Counted from the stretch's first letter, positions 25,717 through 35,303 are shown. The stretch is DNA of 64,000 nucleotides from Ktedonospora formicarum (GCF_016587355.1 NZ_BNJF01000002.1:310001-374000); one strand, 5' to 3'. Translations and numbers: made by a program. Notes: generated from the letters alone by a model not told the origin.

Positions 25717-27207
25717 ATGCTTTCTCTCTCTCGTTTTCAGGGACGACTTGCTTATAAATGGTGGGTCATGCTTACCGTTGCATTGGGCATGCTCATGAGT
25801 ATGATGGATTCCACCATCGTGAATATTGCCATTCCTCAGATGCAGCGAGCTTTTGCGGCAAGCCTTCATGACGTCCAGTGGATTACTACTATTTATATGA
25901 TCACGCAAGCGATAGTGATACCTCTGGCTCCCTACCTCACGACACTTCTGGGAGCAAAACGCGCCTATCTCTGGTCATTGAGTTCATTCCTGGTGGGGTC
26001 TGTACTCTGTGGTTGCGCCTGGAATCTTTCTTCCCTCATCGTTTTTCGTTGTTTGCAAGGAATTGGAGGCGGCGTCTTGTTGCCAATGGTGATGATTCTG
26101 CAAATGCAGGCATTCCCATATGAAGAACGTGGGAAGGCAGGCAGTGTTATGGGTCTCGCCTTGATGGTTGCCCCCACGCTCGGCCCTTTTCTGGGTGGCT
26201 ATCTGGTTGGTTCCTTTGGCTGGCAATGGGCCTTTTTCATCAATATTCCCCTGGGAATAATCGCAGTCATCTTAGCGCAGCAGGTCTTAAAGCCTGTGGA
26301 AGGGCAAGCTGGAACGCGCTTTGATAGCGGGGGCTTTCTCGCCTCCGCTTGTGGGACTGCGCTGCTCCTATATGCGGCTCCTGACATGATAACCAACGGG
26401 CCTACCATCTGGAATACCTTGTTGCTTGTAGGGAGTTTTATTTCCCTGGCGCTCTTTGTAGCTCTTGAACGGCGACTCATACATCAGGGTCGGATGCCTT
26501 TACTGGACCTGCGTCGTTTCCATGATCGTGCCTTTACTTTCAGTGTACTCACTCAGATTCTGATCTTTTTTGTCTGGTTTGGGGTCCTCTTTCTTCTCCC
26601 TATTTATCTCCAAGCACTGCATCAGGAGACGCCACTGCAAGCGGGAATAATCCAGGGGGCCATTTCTCTGGCGACGCTGATTGTCTTGCCCATCGGAGGA
26701 TGGATCGCTGATCGGATCGGTCCGCGCGCTGCTGTCATTCCAGGCTTACTCCTACTGGCTGGCGCTCTCGCGGCGCTAGTAATGCTGGCTTTGGATACCC
26801 CTATCTGGATACTGGTATGCTTGTTTCTCTTCTTAGGCGCTGCCAATGCCATGACAAATCAGGTAGGGGTTTCCGCGTTATCACAGATTAAGAAGGAAGA
26901 AGGGCAGGCGATTGCAAATGCTTCGACACTTCTTTCGGTATTGCGAGCTACGGCAGCACCTCTGGGTGTAGCCATCATTGCCAGTTTCGTCCAGATACGA
27001 AGTCAGCATTTTCAGCAAACATTTGTTGAACAAGGTCTCTCAAAAGTGACCCTGCTGCGACAAAGTGAACTTTTAGCTCTACATGACAGTTTTCTTCTGG
27101 CAGCGTTCCTGATCCTGATCGCCTTCGGCACGATGTGCTGTGTTCCTCGCCTACGAGGAAGATGGATACCAGCCTCCACCAGAAACCCTTCGTCGACAGT
27201 TGATTAA
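25717..27207 (+). CDS. DHA2-type MFS drug efflux transporter
   Basis: A 496-residue inner-membrane proton antiporter of the EmrB/QacA class with about 14 helices. Marks: 'MDSTIVNIAIPQMQRAF' near residue 30, 'FRCLQGIGGGVLLP' near 110, motif C 'APTLGPFLGGYLVGSFGWQW' near 150, motif A 'GGWIADRIGPRAAVIPG' near 330. The first residues before the first helix are short and basic. No membrane-fusion (EmrA) gene is adjacent, usual for one-membrane bacteria. Divergent LacI regulator with paired operators implies induction by a drug or metabolite. Confidence 0.92.
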   Translation: MLSLSRFQGRLAYKWWVMLTVALGMLMSMMDSTIVNIAIPQMQRAFAASLHDVQWITTIYMITQAIVIPLAPYLTTLLGAKRAYLWSLSSFLVGSVLCGCAWNLSSLIVFRCLQGIGGGVLLPMVMILQMQAFPYEERGKAGSVMGLALMVAPTLGPFLGGYLVGSFGWQWAFFINIPLGIIAVILAQQVLKPVEGQAGTRFDSGGFLASACGTALLLYAAPDMITNGPTIWNTLLLVGSFISLALFVALERRLIHQGRMPLLDLRRFHDRAFTFSVLTQILIFFVWFGVLFLLPIYLQALHQETPLQAGIIQGAISLATLIVLPIGGWIADRIGPRAAVIPGLLLLAGALAALVMLALDTPIWILVCLFLFLGAANAMTNQVGVSALSQIKKEEGQAIANASTLLSVLRATAAPLGVAIIASFVQIRSQHFQQTFVEQGLSKVTLLRQSELLALHDSFLLAAFLILIAFGTMCCVPRLRGRWIPASTRNPSSTVD

Positions 27208-27356
27208 CCATCAATGAAGAGCTTCATAATTTCGTGCCTAATAAATACGGCGCTTCTGGTCTTCTCATAATATGAGAATTTGATGGAAGGGAAGCATCTT
27301 CTGGTAGAGGCCAATACACAGTACAGACTCATTGTGTGATTTTCTGGCAAGTTTGC

Positions 27357-28010
27357 TCATGAGAGATGAAAAAGGACTGAAGAAAGAAAATCATTGAGGC
27401 TATGAGTGATGATGCTACTCCAGAGTGTTTTAGAAAAGTAAAAAATGACGGCGAAAATCACTCCAAGCACAAAAATGGAGAACACATTCGACCATGTCAG
27501 CACGTGCAGCATTATCCAGCCCGGCAGATGAATGACTAGAAACAGCAGTGATGAAAGCAGATTCGCGATCCAGACAGGAAACTTCTCCTTGAGTTTCTGG
27601 AAAATGAAGCCCCGAAACGGAATTTCTTCAAATACCCCGATCAGCAGAGAGGTGCTGAGTATGTTATTCCAGGTGATAGAGGATATACTGGGATGCGGCG
27701 AACCAAAACGCAGCAACATCCCTACAAAATTGAGCAGAGAGAATGCAAAACCAAGAAAGACGCCCCTCTTCCAGTACTGATTGAGCTTCAAATAGGCAAT
27801 GGGATGAACATGGTCAATATAGCGCAAGTAGACAAACACGGGAATGACCCAGATCAACAATCTCGACACAATATTGACAAGCGCATAGGTGGGAGTTGCT
27901 GGTCCCAGTGCCTGTATTGGGGGATAGATCAGATAGACCCATCCAATCCATAAACCATAAAAAAGGAAAAGATAGGCGATGAAAGGAGAGAAAGGAAGTT
28001 TGGCTTTCAT
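27357..28010 (-). CDS. CPBP-family intramembrane metalloprotease
   Basis: A 217-residue integral membrane protein with about seven helices. The family's active-site motifs are present: 'FEEIPFRGFIF' near residue 137 (EExxxR), 'LVIHLPGWI' near 163 (His) and 'SLNDFLSS' near 205 (Asn/Asp). Relatives cleave prenylated or membrane-anchored peptides, or protect against bacteriocins. An ATG 18 bases upstream is in frame, but GGAGG lies just after it and before ATG 28010, and 28010 also forms an ATGA overlap with the short frame upstream, so 28010 is preferred. Confidence 0.85.
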   Translation of the reverse strand: MKAKLPFSPFIAYLFLFYGLWIGWVYLIYPPIQALGPATPTYALVNIVSRLLIWVIPVFVYLRYIDHVHPIAYLKLNQYWKRGVFLGFAFSLLNFVGMLLRFGSPHPSISSITWNNILSTSLLIGVFEEIPFRGFIFQKLKEKFPVWIANLLSSLLFLVIHLPGWIMLHVLTWSNVFSIFVLGVIFAVIFYFSKTLWSSIITHSLNDFLSSVLFHLS

Positions 28011-28156
28011 CTCAATAGATACCTCCATAAGAAAGATTTCAAGTAGAGAATACCAGGAACCATCCGATTTATCACCATTGTAAATGAGCTAAATCTCGCG
28101 ATACCAATGAACAGCAACCAAATATTTAACAATGTAAATACAAACAGGGCCAGCAT
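28007..28156 (-). CDS. Possible 49-residue membrane peptide coupled to CPBP
   Basis: Starts MLALFVFTLLNIWLLFIG after AGAGGTG with eight-base spacing, has one clear membrane helix and a basic tail, and its TGA overlaps the CPBP start (ATGA). A small membrane peptide, possibly a protease substrate or a coupling leader; homology unknown. A longer start at 28204 has no ribosome site. Confidence 0.4.
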   Translation of the reverse strand: MLALFVFTLLNIWLLFIGIARFSSFTMVINRMVPGILYLKSFLWRYLLR

Positions 28157-28567
28157 TCCTGTTTCACCTCTTCTCCCCTCTTGAAAACAACACTCAAGCT
28201 TCAAGCAAAACTCTAAATTCTATTGTTGAGGCTTTTTGGTGGCATCTTCCTCGTTCTCTCGGAGGAAGCCAGATAGATTGAGCAGAATATGGACCAATTA
28301 TATCCATACACGCGCTTCCAACTCTCTTCCTACCCTCTAATCTTGCATCTGTGTTGTACAGTAAGAATCGTGATCCAGAAAAAGCCCGACCAGCTTGGAT
28401 CGGAGATGCATGCATGCAGCCAAATACTCAATCTGCTTGAACCTGGAGATTATTCTCACATGTCCAGACTTCCATGCCCTCATCGCCCAACTGTGAGCAT
28501 GGAAGATAGCAGAAGGAGAGAAATTCTCATTGGGTGAATGATACAGGGAACGACAAAGGTGAAACCA
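28157..28567. other. Divergent intergenic region
   Basis: No supported gene. It should hold the promoters of the CPBP unit (minus) and the esterase (plus), but no boxes with good spacing were recognised. Confidence 0.4.
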
Positions 28568-29902
28568 ATGACACACACGACAGCAATATATGCAACATTA
28601 AACGATTGGATAGCACACAAGGCGATCCCATTCTCACTCGCTTCTCGCCCAAACTTCAACGCCGCCATTGATAAGATGATCAGCTCACTTGAAGATTCCG
28701 TAAAATTACTTGGCTTTGGAGAAGCACTCCATGGAGGAGAAGAGTTGCTTGTCCTTCGCAACCAACTCTTCCAGCGCCTTGTAGAAGCCTATGGCTACAG
28801 CGCCATTGCCATTGAGAGCAGTTTCCCCAGGGGCTTCACCATCAACGACTATGTGCTTGGGCGCAGTACGGCCTCCTATGAAGAGGTGCAAGAGATTGGA
28901 TTGAGCCACGGTTTCGGAAAGCTCGATGCGAATCGAGAACTTATCGAGTGGATGAAACATTACAATGCTGATCCAACACACCAGAGGAAACTTCAGTTCT
29001 ATGGTTTTGATAGTCCGACCGAAATGACCGGCACAGATAGTCCCCGCCAGACACTCCACGTCGCGCTTAATTATCTCAGTTCAGTTGATGAGGCACTAGC
29101 CCAGGAGTATCGAAACCGCATCGACCGGCTGCTTGGGGAAGATGCGAATTGGGAAAATCCTGCCGCAGTATTCGATGCATCACAATCGATAGGTCAGTCG
29201 GCTGAGGCGAAGGCATTGCGCATTGAAACAGAGGACCTCATAGCAGAACTGCGTATGCGACGTCCCGAATTAGTGGAAAAGAGCGACCAGATGAGTTACA
29301 TGGAGGCATTACAATTTGCTGTGGAGGCACGGCAGGTCTTACACTATCATGCAGAGTCAGCGAAAACGTCTGCTAATCGCCAGGCCAGAATGCTTGGCAT
29401 ACGTGACACAATGATGGCAGAGAATCTGGAGTACATCGTCTCCCGTGAACAGAACCGAGGCAATGTATTAGTGTTTGCCCACAATAGCCATGTCAAGCGT
29501 GGCAAGACACTATGGCAATGGGGAGATGAAACATTGATATGGTCGCCCGCTGGGGCACATCTTCATGAAATGTTTGGTCGCAGCTATGTCATCATTGGCT
29601 CAGCGATAGGCGAATCACCAACCAACGGGATAGGCCAACCAGAAGCCGGGGCGCTTGAGGCTCTATTGACTTCGACTCCCGGACCCGGACGATTCATTCC
29701 CACCGCTCAAGGGCAGGGGCTTCCCGCAGAGGAAATAGCGGCGCTTCCGATTCGCTCTGGCAGTAAGAAGAACGGATCCTATGTAGAACCACTCAATGCC
29801 CAAAGTTTCACCAATTTCGATTGGTTGGCAGTCCTGGATACGACAACCTATAACCGGGGCGGACCATCTCTAGAAGATTGGAGCACACATACCGAGCAAT
29901 AA
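28568..29902 (+). CDS. Erythromycin esterase family protein
   Basis: A 444-residue cytoplasmic hydrolase of the erythromycin esterase (EreA/EreB-like) family, some members of which open macrolide lactones. Marks: 'LLGFGEALHGGEELLVLRNQ' near residue 48 (GExxHG), 'AIAIESSFPRG' near 83, 'NVLVFAHNSHVKRG' near 300 with the conserved His pair. An in-frame ATG at 28538 exists; ATG 28568 has AAAGGTG at seven-base spacing and fits the family's start better. Many relatives in soil bacteria are not resistance genes, so macrolide activity is only possible. Confidence 0.88.
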   Translation: MTHTTAIYATLNDWIAHKAIPFSLASRPNFNAAIDKMISSLEDSVKLLGFGEALHGGEELLVLRNQLFQRLVEAYGYSAIAIESSFPRGFTINDYVLGRSTASYEEVQEIGLSHGFGKLDANRELIEWMKHYNADPTHQRKLQFYGFDSPTEMTGTDSPRQTLHVALNYLSSVDEALAQEYRNRIDRLLGEDANWENPAAVFDASQSIGQSAEAKALRIETEDLIAELRMRRPELVEKSDQMSYMEALQFAVEARQVLHYHAESAKTSANRQARMLGIRDTMMAENLEYIVSREQNRGNVLVFAHNSHVKRGKTLWQWGDETLIWSPAGAHLHEMFGRSYVIIGSAIGESPTNGIGQPEAGALEALLTSTPGPGRFIPTAQGQGLPAEEIAALPIRSGSKKNGSYVEPLNAQSFTNFDWLAVLDTTTYNRGGPSLEDWSTHTEQ

Positions 29903-30091
29903 CTTCTCCCTGAGAAATGTTTCGCGCTAAGTGCGAAAGGGACCATTCCAATTTGGAGGCAAACTAAGAAGTGGAGAGCCTTCATCTTGGAATGGTTGCA
30001 ATCTTATCACATCCTTTGATTGGCCCGCAAAAACGAAAATCGCAGATGTATTGCAGGTAGAAAGGGTTGTGAGTACCCAGACAACGAGATC

Positions 30092-30583
30092 TTACCCAAC
30101 AATCTCGAAGATAGTATCCAGGACAACTGGAGTTTGAACGGGCAAGCTATAGACCCCAGTGACTAGGCGAGTATGCCCCTGCTCATCCCCAAAGATCTGT
30201 GCGAACAGATCTGAGGCACCATCCGCGACTCCGGCATGCTGGGTAAAGTCCTCGGTCGTCACCAGAGCGATTCCGAGTCGTACCACTTTCCGAATACGAT
30301 TCACATCCCCCAGGAAATGACTCACCGCTGCCAGTGCCTTCAATGCGGCATATCTGGTTGCTTCTCGTCCCTGTTCTATCGTCAGATCAGCACCCAATCG
30401 GCCCGTAAACATGAGTTTCCCATCGACAACAGGAAGAATACCACTGGTAAAAAGAAGGTTCCCTACCAACGATGTTTCAACATAGTGCCCAAGTGGCATT
30501 GGGGGAGATGGAAGCTCGATACCAAGCGCTTCCAATCTTTCTCGGTGATTCCTCAAGCTGCTTTGATCACCATTTACCTGCAT
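30092..30583 (-). CDS. RidA-family protein
   Basis: A 163-residue member of the YjgF/YER057c/RidA family, trimeric proteins that hydrolyse reactive imines or enamines; this subgroup has the 'GHYVETSLVGNLLFTSGILP' start and 'KVVRLGIALVTTEDFTQHAG' middle. The C-terminus 'YSLPVQTPVVLDTIFEI' replaces the usual 'RVEIEAIA'; the Arg that binds the substrate carboxylate in RidA proper is therefore not obvious, so activity is uncertain. Start ATG 30583 lies behind GGAGGAG and overlaps the end of the SDR gene by 17 bases, implying one operon. Confidence 0.85.
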   Translation of the reverse strand: MQVNGDQSSLRNHRERLEALGIELPSPPMPLGHYVETSLVGNLLFTSGILPVVDGKLMFTGRLGADLTIEQGREATRYAALKALAAVSHFLGDVNRIRKVVRLGIALVTTEDFTQHAGVADGASDLFAQIFGDEQGHTRLVTGVYSLPVQTPVVLDTIFEIVG

Positions 30584-31289
30584 GTGCTCCTCCATCCACA
30601 TGAATGACCTCGCCAGTAACAAAGGGTGCAGCATCCAGGTACAAGATCGCGTCGGCTATTTCGGAAGCATGGCCCATGCGTGCAATGGGGTGCATCTTGC
30701 TAAGGAAACCATGATCATCGTTCTTATGCAGAGGGGTGTCAATATTGCCTGGAGCAACAGCATTGACGCGAATACCTTCACTCGCATACTCAATAGCAAG
30801 TGCTTTGGTTACCGTGTTTAATCCCCCCTTAATTAAAAGGGCCATAGAGGCTGAAACGCCTGCCACAGGCTGACCAGCCAGTGTCGTTGTGATGTTTACA
30901 ATATGCCCGGTATGCTGTTTTTGCATCTGCTCAACGGCGTATTGCGTCACATAGAAGAAGCCAAGCAGGTTCGTCTTGATCAGTCGATCAATGTCCTCAG
31001 TGGTGTAGTCAGTAAAAGGTTTCGCGATAAAGATACCGGCGTTATTTACCAACAGGTCCACTCCGCCGAATCGTTGTACGGCAGTTTCTACCACTTTTTG
31101 AGCGGTTTCCTGCTTGGAAATGTCCCCGTCAACGAGAGCGAGGCGATCAGAGGCGGTCAGTGTTCCCGCGCTCGTAATCGTTCGTGAGTTGGCAACGACC
31201 TGATAGCCCCTGGCAAGCAAGGTATTGGTTAGCTCAAGACCGATACCGGATGAGGCGCCAGTCACAAGAGCGGTTTTCTTATCGGACAT
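30567..31289 (-). CDS. SDR-family oxidoreductase lacking the usual Tyr
   Basis: A 240-residue short-chain dehydrogenase/reductase. The NAD(P) loop 'LVTGASSGIGLEL' (residues 8-20), 'LLVNNAGIF' near 80 and 'GIRVNAVAPGNIDTPLH' near 170 are normal. The active-site region reads 'VNITTTLAGQPVAG', then 'ASMALLIKGGLNTVTKALA': aligned on the Lys, the YxxxK Tyr is Ala and the catalytic Ser is Thr. I recall a subgroup with this pattern, but the reaction is unknown. GGAG precedes the ATG. It overlaps the RidA gene and is upstream of it in the operon. Confidence 0.88.
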   Translation of the reverse strand: MSDKKTALVTGASSGIGLELTNTLLARGYQVVANSRTITSAGTLTASDRLALVDGDISKQETAQKVVETAVQRFGGVDLLVNNAGIFIAKPFTDYTTEDIDRLIKTNLLGFFYVTQYAVEQMQKQHTGHIVNITTTLAGQPVAGVSASMALLIKGGLNTVTKALAIEYASEGIRVNAVAPGNIDTPLHKNDDHGFLSKMHPIARMGHASEIADAILYLDAAPFVTGEVIHVDGGAHAGKW

Positions 31290-31709
31290 GGATTATCTCC
31301 TTTGTTCAAGCTTTAGAGTGCTTGTTGATCATGAAAAGCAGTGAATCAGACTCACATCAGTTTCCATCCATATAAGGGTATCTTAGAGGGTTTAAGCAAT
31401 CACTTACATTCTTGCTCTCTTTAAGCAAAATCTTGCGCCACATCCACAAGCATGATGAATATATGAAGCAGCGATGGGTGAGTATATCAAGAGTGAGGGA
31501 TACGTCAAAAGAGCGGATGCGAAAGGGTCAAGAGAGAGTGGAGAATTTCTTGTACTGACAGGCCCTGCGTCGATGTTTTGTGCGATGAGTTATACCGCTA
31601 ACAAATCTTTAGCACTTATAACCTCAATTTAATAAAAAGCATCTTAAGCATTTACAATTATATAAAGAATGGTGTAATGTAGTATTAAGAACTTTACAAA
31701 GGAGCAGGT
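31290..31709. other. AT-rich divergent intergenic region
   Basis: No gene. The right half is very AT-rich. TTTACA near 31650 and TAATGT 18 bases later are a possible promoter for the epimerase gene at 31710. Confidence 0.35.
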
Positions 31710-32582
31710 ATGCGTGTTGTAGTAACAGGTGCAAACGGCCACCTTGGTCGCATAGTGGTCACTCATCTCATGCAACAAGGTTTCGCGGTAATCGGAGTAG
31801 ACCAGCAAGGCACGCGTTTTTCTGATGCGCCCATGATTACGATTGATTTGTGTGATCTCGGCCAGGTATTTGGAGCGTTGGCTCGTGCTGACGCTGTTAT
31901 CCATCTTGGGGCTATTCCCGCCCCCACTGGTCGTCCGCCGGAGCTTGTCTATCGCAATAATATTATGGGCCAGTTCAACGTTTTCGAGGCCGCCGCTCAA
32001 CTAGGGATCGAGCGTGTGGTCAGTGCTTCCAGCGTTTCGGCTCTGGGCTTTCCCTACCAGCATCGCTGGTCCGAACCTCTCTATCTCCCTATTGATGAAC
32101 AGCATCCCCTTCTCCCACAAGATGCTTACGGCCTCTCAAAGGCGAATGGGGAAGAGATCGCTGCCGCCTATTGTCGTCGCACTGGTGGCAGCGCAGCCAG
32201 TCTGCGGATCTCTACTGTTGTGCAGAATGAAGCTGATATTTCCCGTATTCTCGCCCATGTAAGACATGATCCTGGGGCTTCGGCACATTTGTTGTGGTCA
32301 TATGTCGACGTTCGTGATGTCGCGCAGGCCTGCCAACTCGCCCTTACAGCGCCATTTAAGGGGCACTATCCTTTCTATATTACCGCCAACGATACAACGT
32401 CAGAGCTCCCTACGGATGAGCTTGTGGACCGTTGGTTCCCTACCGTCCCACGTCGTCCTGGCAATAGGCCTGAACGCTGGTCCTTGCTCGACGGCACGAG
32501 TGCCGCTGAGATACTAGGCTTCAAGCCTCAGTATCAGTGGACGGAGAGGCTAGCCGCATCCGATGCGGTAGACCCCTCCTGA
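31710..32582 (+). CDS. NAD-dependent epimerase/dehydratase family protein
   Basis: A 290-residue extended SDR enzyme. 'VVVTGANGHLGRIVVTHL' (residues 3-20) is the nucleotide loop, 'AVIHLGAIPAP' near 70, and the active site is 'DAYGLSKANGEEIAAAYCRR' near 145 (YxxxK). The short substrate half resembles uronate dehydrogenase-like and UDP-glucose-epimerase-like proteins. AAAGGAG precedes the ATG. It converges on a mannonate-dehydratase-like gene 20 bases away, and a sugar ABC importer lies 3 kb on, which makes oxidation of a free sugar or sugar acid more likely than nucleotide-sugar chemistry. Confidence 0.85.
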   Translation: MRVVVTGANGHLGRIVVTHLMQQGFAVIGVDQQGTRFSDAPMITIDLCDLGQVFGALARADAVIHLGAIPAPTGRPPELVYRNNIMGQFNVFEAAAQLGIERVVSASSVSALGFPYQHRWSEPLYLPIDEQHPLLPQDAYGLSKANGEEIAAAYCRRTGGSAASLRISTVVQNEADISRILAHVRHDPGASAHLLWSYVDVRDVAQACQLALTAPFKGHYPFYITANDTTSELPTDELVDRWFPTVPRRPGNRPERWSLLDGTSAAEILGFKPQYQWTERLAASDAVDPS

Positions 32583-32602
32583 TCATACAAATAAGCTCAA
32601 TG

Positions 32603-33808
32603 CTATGGGCGCGCCGCCGTGCCATCTGGTGTGCGCGCCAAAGTCCACTGTGGTGGCCCATCTGAGCAAGGATAACGCGCGGCCTGTCGCTCATCGATAT
32701 CGATACCCAGCCCTGGCTGTTCATTGGGATACATATACCCGTTACGCACTTCCGGGCAGCCTGGGAAGACCTCGCGCACCGTTTCAGTGAAGCCGCTCCA
32801 CTCCTGTACGCCGAAATTATGGCAGCTTACATCCAGGTGCAAGTTCGCCGCGTGCCCGACCGGTGACGTATCGCCTGGTCCATGCCACGCGGTACGCACG
32901 GCAAAGGCTTCACACAGGGTCGCCAGCTTCTTGGCAGGTGTCAATCCGCCAATCTGGCTTATATGCACGCGGATGAAATCTATCAGGCGTCGCGTAATCA
33001 ATGTCGTCCACTCATGCGGGTTGTTAAATAATTCGCCTAACGCGATGGGAGTGGCACACTGTTGTCGCAGCATCTCAAGCCAGTTACCCTGCTCTGGTGA
33101 TAGGGGATCTTCAAGAAAGAACAATTCGTATGGCTCTAGCTTCTTCGCCAGATTTATAGCCTCAATGGGTACCAGGCGTTCGTGGACATCATGCAATAAT
33201 TCTGCCTGGAAGCCTATGTGTCCACGGATATACTCAAAGAGCCGTGGTATGCTACGCGCGTAAGAATCGGGGTCATAGTATATCCCTGGCTGTGCCTGTT
33301 CTGGCGAGCGCTTGCGCTCGGTCTTACCGCCATAGCCTCCCATCTGGCAACGTATATATTGATATCCCTGCTCCATCAGTGCCTGGACATTCTCCAGCAC
33401 CTGGACCTCGTCTTTCCCATCCGCGTGCCGGTAGACCGCCGCAGCTTCGCGGCACTTGCCGCCTAGTAGTTGGTAGACGGGCATTCCGGCAAGCTTGCCC
33501 TTGATATCCCACAGGGCAATATCGACTCCTGAAATGGCATTGTTGAGCACGGGTCCATTGCGCCAATAGGAATTGACCCACATTGTTTGCCATAGGTCTT
33601 CAATCCTCTGCACATCTTTTCCTAACAAAAATGGCTTGAGATACTCCTCCACGGCAGTTCTCACAGCCAGAGGACGCTGCGTAAAGGTTGCGCAGCCCAG
33701 TCCGTAGACTCCCGGCTCAGAGGTCTCGATCTTGACGATTACCAGCCGATTCGACCCGTCTGGCATCGTTAAAATAGTTCGAACATCCCTGATGGTTAGC
33801 ATCGTCAA
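32603..33808 (-). CDS. Enolase-superfamily dehydratase (mannonate dehydratase/RspA-like)
   Basis: A 401-residue member of the mandelate racemase group, ManD/RspA subgroup, which dehydrates sugar acids such as D-mannonate or D-gluconate. Metal ligands are visible: Asp in 'LLHDVHERLVP' near 210 (the DxH pair is the subgroup mark), Glu in 'FFLEDPLSPEQ' near 237 and Glu in 'IALGELFNNPHEW' near 263; 'AWHGPGDTSPVGHAANLHLD' near 313 provides the His. N-terminal capping domain starts with 'LTIRDVRTILTMPDGSNRLV'. The regulator 40 bases upstream on the same strand (33849-35012) suggests joint control. Exact substrate unproven; many ManD-like enzymes have low activity. Confidence 0.9.
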   Translation of the reverse strand: MTMLTIRDVRTILTMPDGSNRLVIVKIETSEPGVYGLGCATFTQRPLAVRTAVEEYLKPFLLGKDVQRIEDLWQTMWVNSYWRNGPVLNNAISGVDIALWDIKGKLAGMPVYQLLGGKCREAAAVYRHADGKDEVQVLENVQALMEQGYQYIRCQMGGYGGKTERKRSPEQAQPGIYYDPDSYARSIPRLFEYIRGHIGFQAELLHDVHERLVPIEAINLAKKLEPYELFFLEDPLSPEQGNWLEMLRQQCATPIALGELFNNPHEWTTLITRRLIDFIRVHISQIGGLTPAKKLATLCEAFAVRTAWHGPGDTSPVGHAANLHLDVSCHNFGVQEWSGFTETVREVFPGCPEVRNGYMYPNEQPGLGIDIDERQAARYPCSDGPPQWTLARTPDGTAARP

Positions 33809-33848
33809 TGCCTTCCTCTCGTTTCGTTCAAAAAATTGCCCGCCTTGA

Positions 33849-35012
33849 TTAACTGGGATCTAGCGTGGCTGTCGCCTTTTTGACGCGCAGGCGTGCTCCA
33901 CATGAAGAGCGCACGATCAAGCGGGTTGGAAGTTCAATATGTTTTGGAGGGCCAGCCTGACCTTCAATGCGATTGATCAAAAGTTTTCCCGCGTATAACC
34001 CGATATCAGCCAAAGGCTGATTCACCGTTGTCAACGGGGGGTGGACACGGGGAGCAAAATCCAGATCATCAAAGCCCACAAGTGCCAGGTCATCGGGTAC
34101 ACGCAGACCACAATTTTGCGCAGCGGTCAACACATCTAACGCCGCGAGATCATTGGCAGCAAAAATGGCTGTTGGTCGGTCGGGGCGCCGGAGTAAAGCT
34201 TCATAGAGGTCAATTATTTCGTTTTTGGGCACCTGCTTGTTTGGCACAACAAGGCTTTCATCGTATGGGATGCCATACTCCTGTAACGCTTTGCAGTAGC
34301 CTTCCCAGCGATCACGAACCGATGTGGTCTGGATCGTTTCAATAGGCGAGTGGCAGAAGCCAATACGATGATGCCCCAGAATTAGCAAATGTTCTGTCGC
34401 TCGAAAACCTCCACCGACATTATCTGATCCCACATAATCGGTCTCCAGGGCAGGGTAATAACGGTCGATGAGGACCAACGGAAAATGCTCCGCTTGCAAC
34501 TGCCATATCGTCTCTTCGTAGCTTGTATCGCAGATAGGGAAGACAATCAAACCTTGCACATGGTCCGCGCGCAGGCGTTTAATGTCGCGCGCGAACTGAA
34601 CTTGATTCTCCTCAGCATACGTAAAACTCGCGTGGTAGCCGCCCATTTTAACAGCCTGTTCGACCGCGATCAGAATGTCCATATTCAATTGGGCGCCCGT
34701 GGGTCTATTTAAGACAATCCCGATCCGCTTATCCTGGGTAGGGATAATTTCTACGGGAGGAGAAGGAACGGTGGAACGACGTACAAAGGTTCCGCGCCCT
34801 GGTACCCGCTCAAGCAAGCCCTCCTCGACGAGCTGGCCAAGCGCGTGCCGAATTGTATCGCGGCTGATTTGATGTTCCGTAGCCAACTCTAACTCGGTGG
34901 GGAGGCGTGTTCCTTCTGGAAGGCGCCCATCGAGAATACGCTCACGGAAATAGGTGAGCAACTGGCGGTGGAGGGCCGTTGCGTTTTCGTGTTTATTCAG
35001 CTTCAGCGTCAA
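33849..35012 (-). CDS. GntR-family regulator with LacI-like effector domain (AraR type)
   Basis: A 387-residue repressor. Residues 12-80 are the GntR winged helix ('LPTELELATEHQISRDTIRH', 'GLLERVPGRGTFVRR'). Residues 100-375 are a LacI/periplasmic-binding effector domain ('HVQGLIVFPICDTSYEE', 'LILGHHRIGFCHSP', 'AIFAANDLAALDVLTAAQNC', 'LALVGFDDLDFAP'). This domain order is that of AraR, the arabinose repressor of Bacillus. It is divergent from a sugar ABC operon, with a palindrome of AraR type (35286-35302) beside that operon's promoter. Probably represses the importer and the dehydratase gene until a sugar binds. Confidence 0.92.
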   Translation of the reverse strand: MTLKLNKHENATALHRQLLTYFRERILDGRLPEGTRLPTELELATEHQISRDTIRHALGQLVEEGLLERVPGRGTFVRRSTVPSPPVEIIPTQDKRIGIVLNRPTGAQLNMDILIAVEQAVKMGGYHASFTYAEENQVQFARDIKRLRADHVQGLIVFPICDTSYEETIWQLQAEHFPLVLIDRYYPALETDYVGSDNVGGGFRATEHLLILGHHRIGFCHSPIETIQTTSVRDRWEGYCKALQEYGIPYDESLVVPNKQVPKNEIIDLYEALLRRPDRPTAIFAANDLAALDVLTAAQNCGLRVPDDLALVGFDDLDFAPRVHPPLTTVNQPLADIGLYAGKLLINRIEGQAGPPKHIELPTRLIVRSSCGARLRVKKATATLDPS

Positions 35013-35285
35013 GTGAACCGTCCTTATGAGCCGCCAGGCACAGTATTGTCAGGTATCGTTGCCGGAGCAGCTATCTACAAGCATACAAAGTCTAGAAAAG
35101 AGCATAGCATATTCCATGCAAATATGCCAGTCAGATGCGGTGGAAACTCCGAGGTTTGAGAGCCATTAGAGCCATTTCGCAAGGCTTCTGGAAAAGCCTC
35201 AGCAGGTTTTCCATGTTTTTAGAGAAGTTGCTTCTATGCCTTCTCCTTGAGGCCAGATATATTTGTCCGGCTTTGTATGGTACGA

Positions 35286-35302
35286 ATTTGTACCCTACAA
35301 AT
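35286..35302. promoter_or_regulatory. AraR-like operator
   Basis: ATTTGTA-CCC-TACAAAT, a perfect 7-3-7 palindrome one base upstream of the -35 box. It strongly resembles the Bacillus AraR box (ATTTGTACGTACAAAT), matching the AraR-type regulator encoded divergently. Confidence 0.75.
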
Positions 35303-35303
35303 A

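Noticed and set aside
28538..28567. Upstream start of the erythromycin esterase gene
   Set aside because: ATG 28568 has the better-spaced AAAGGTG; the extra ten residues are not family-like.
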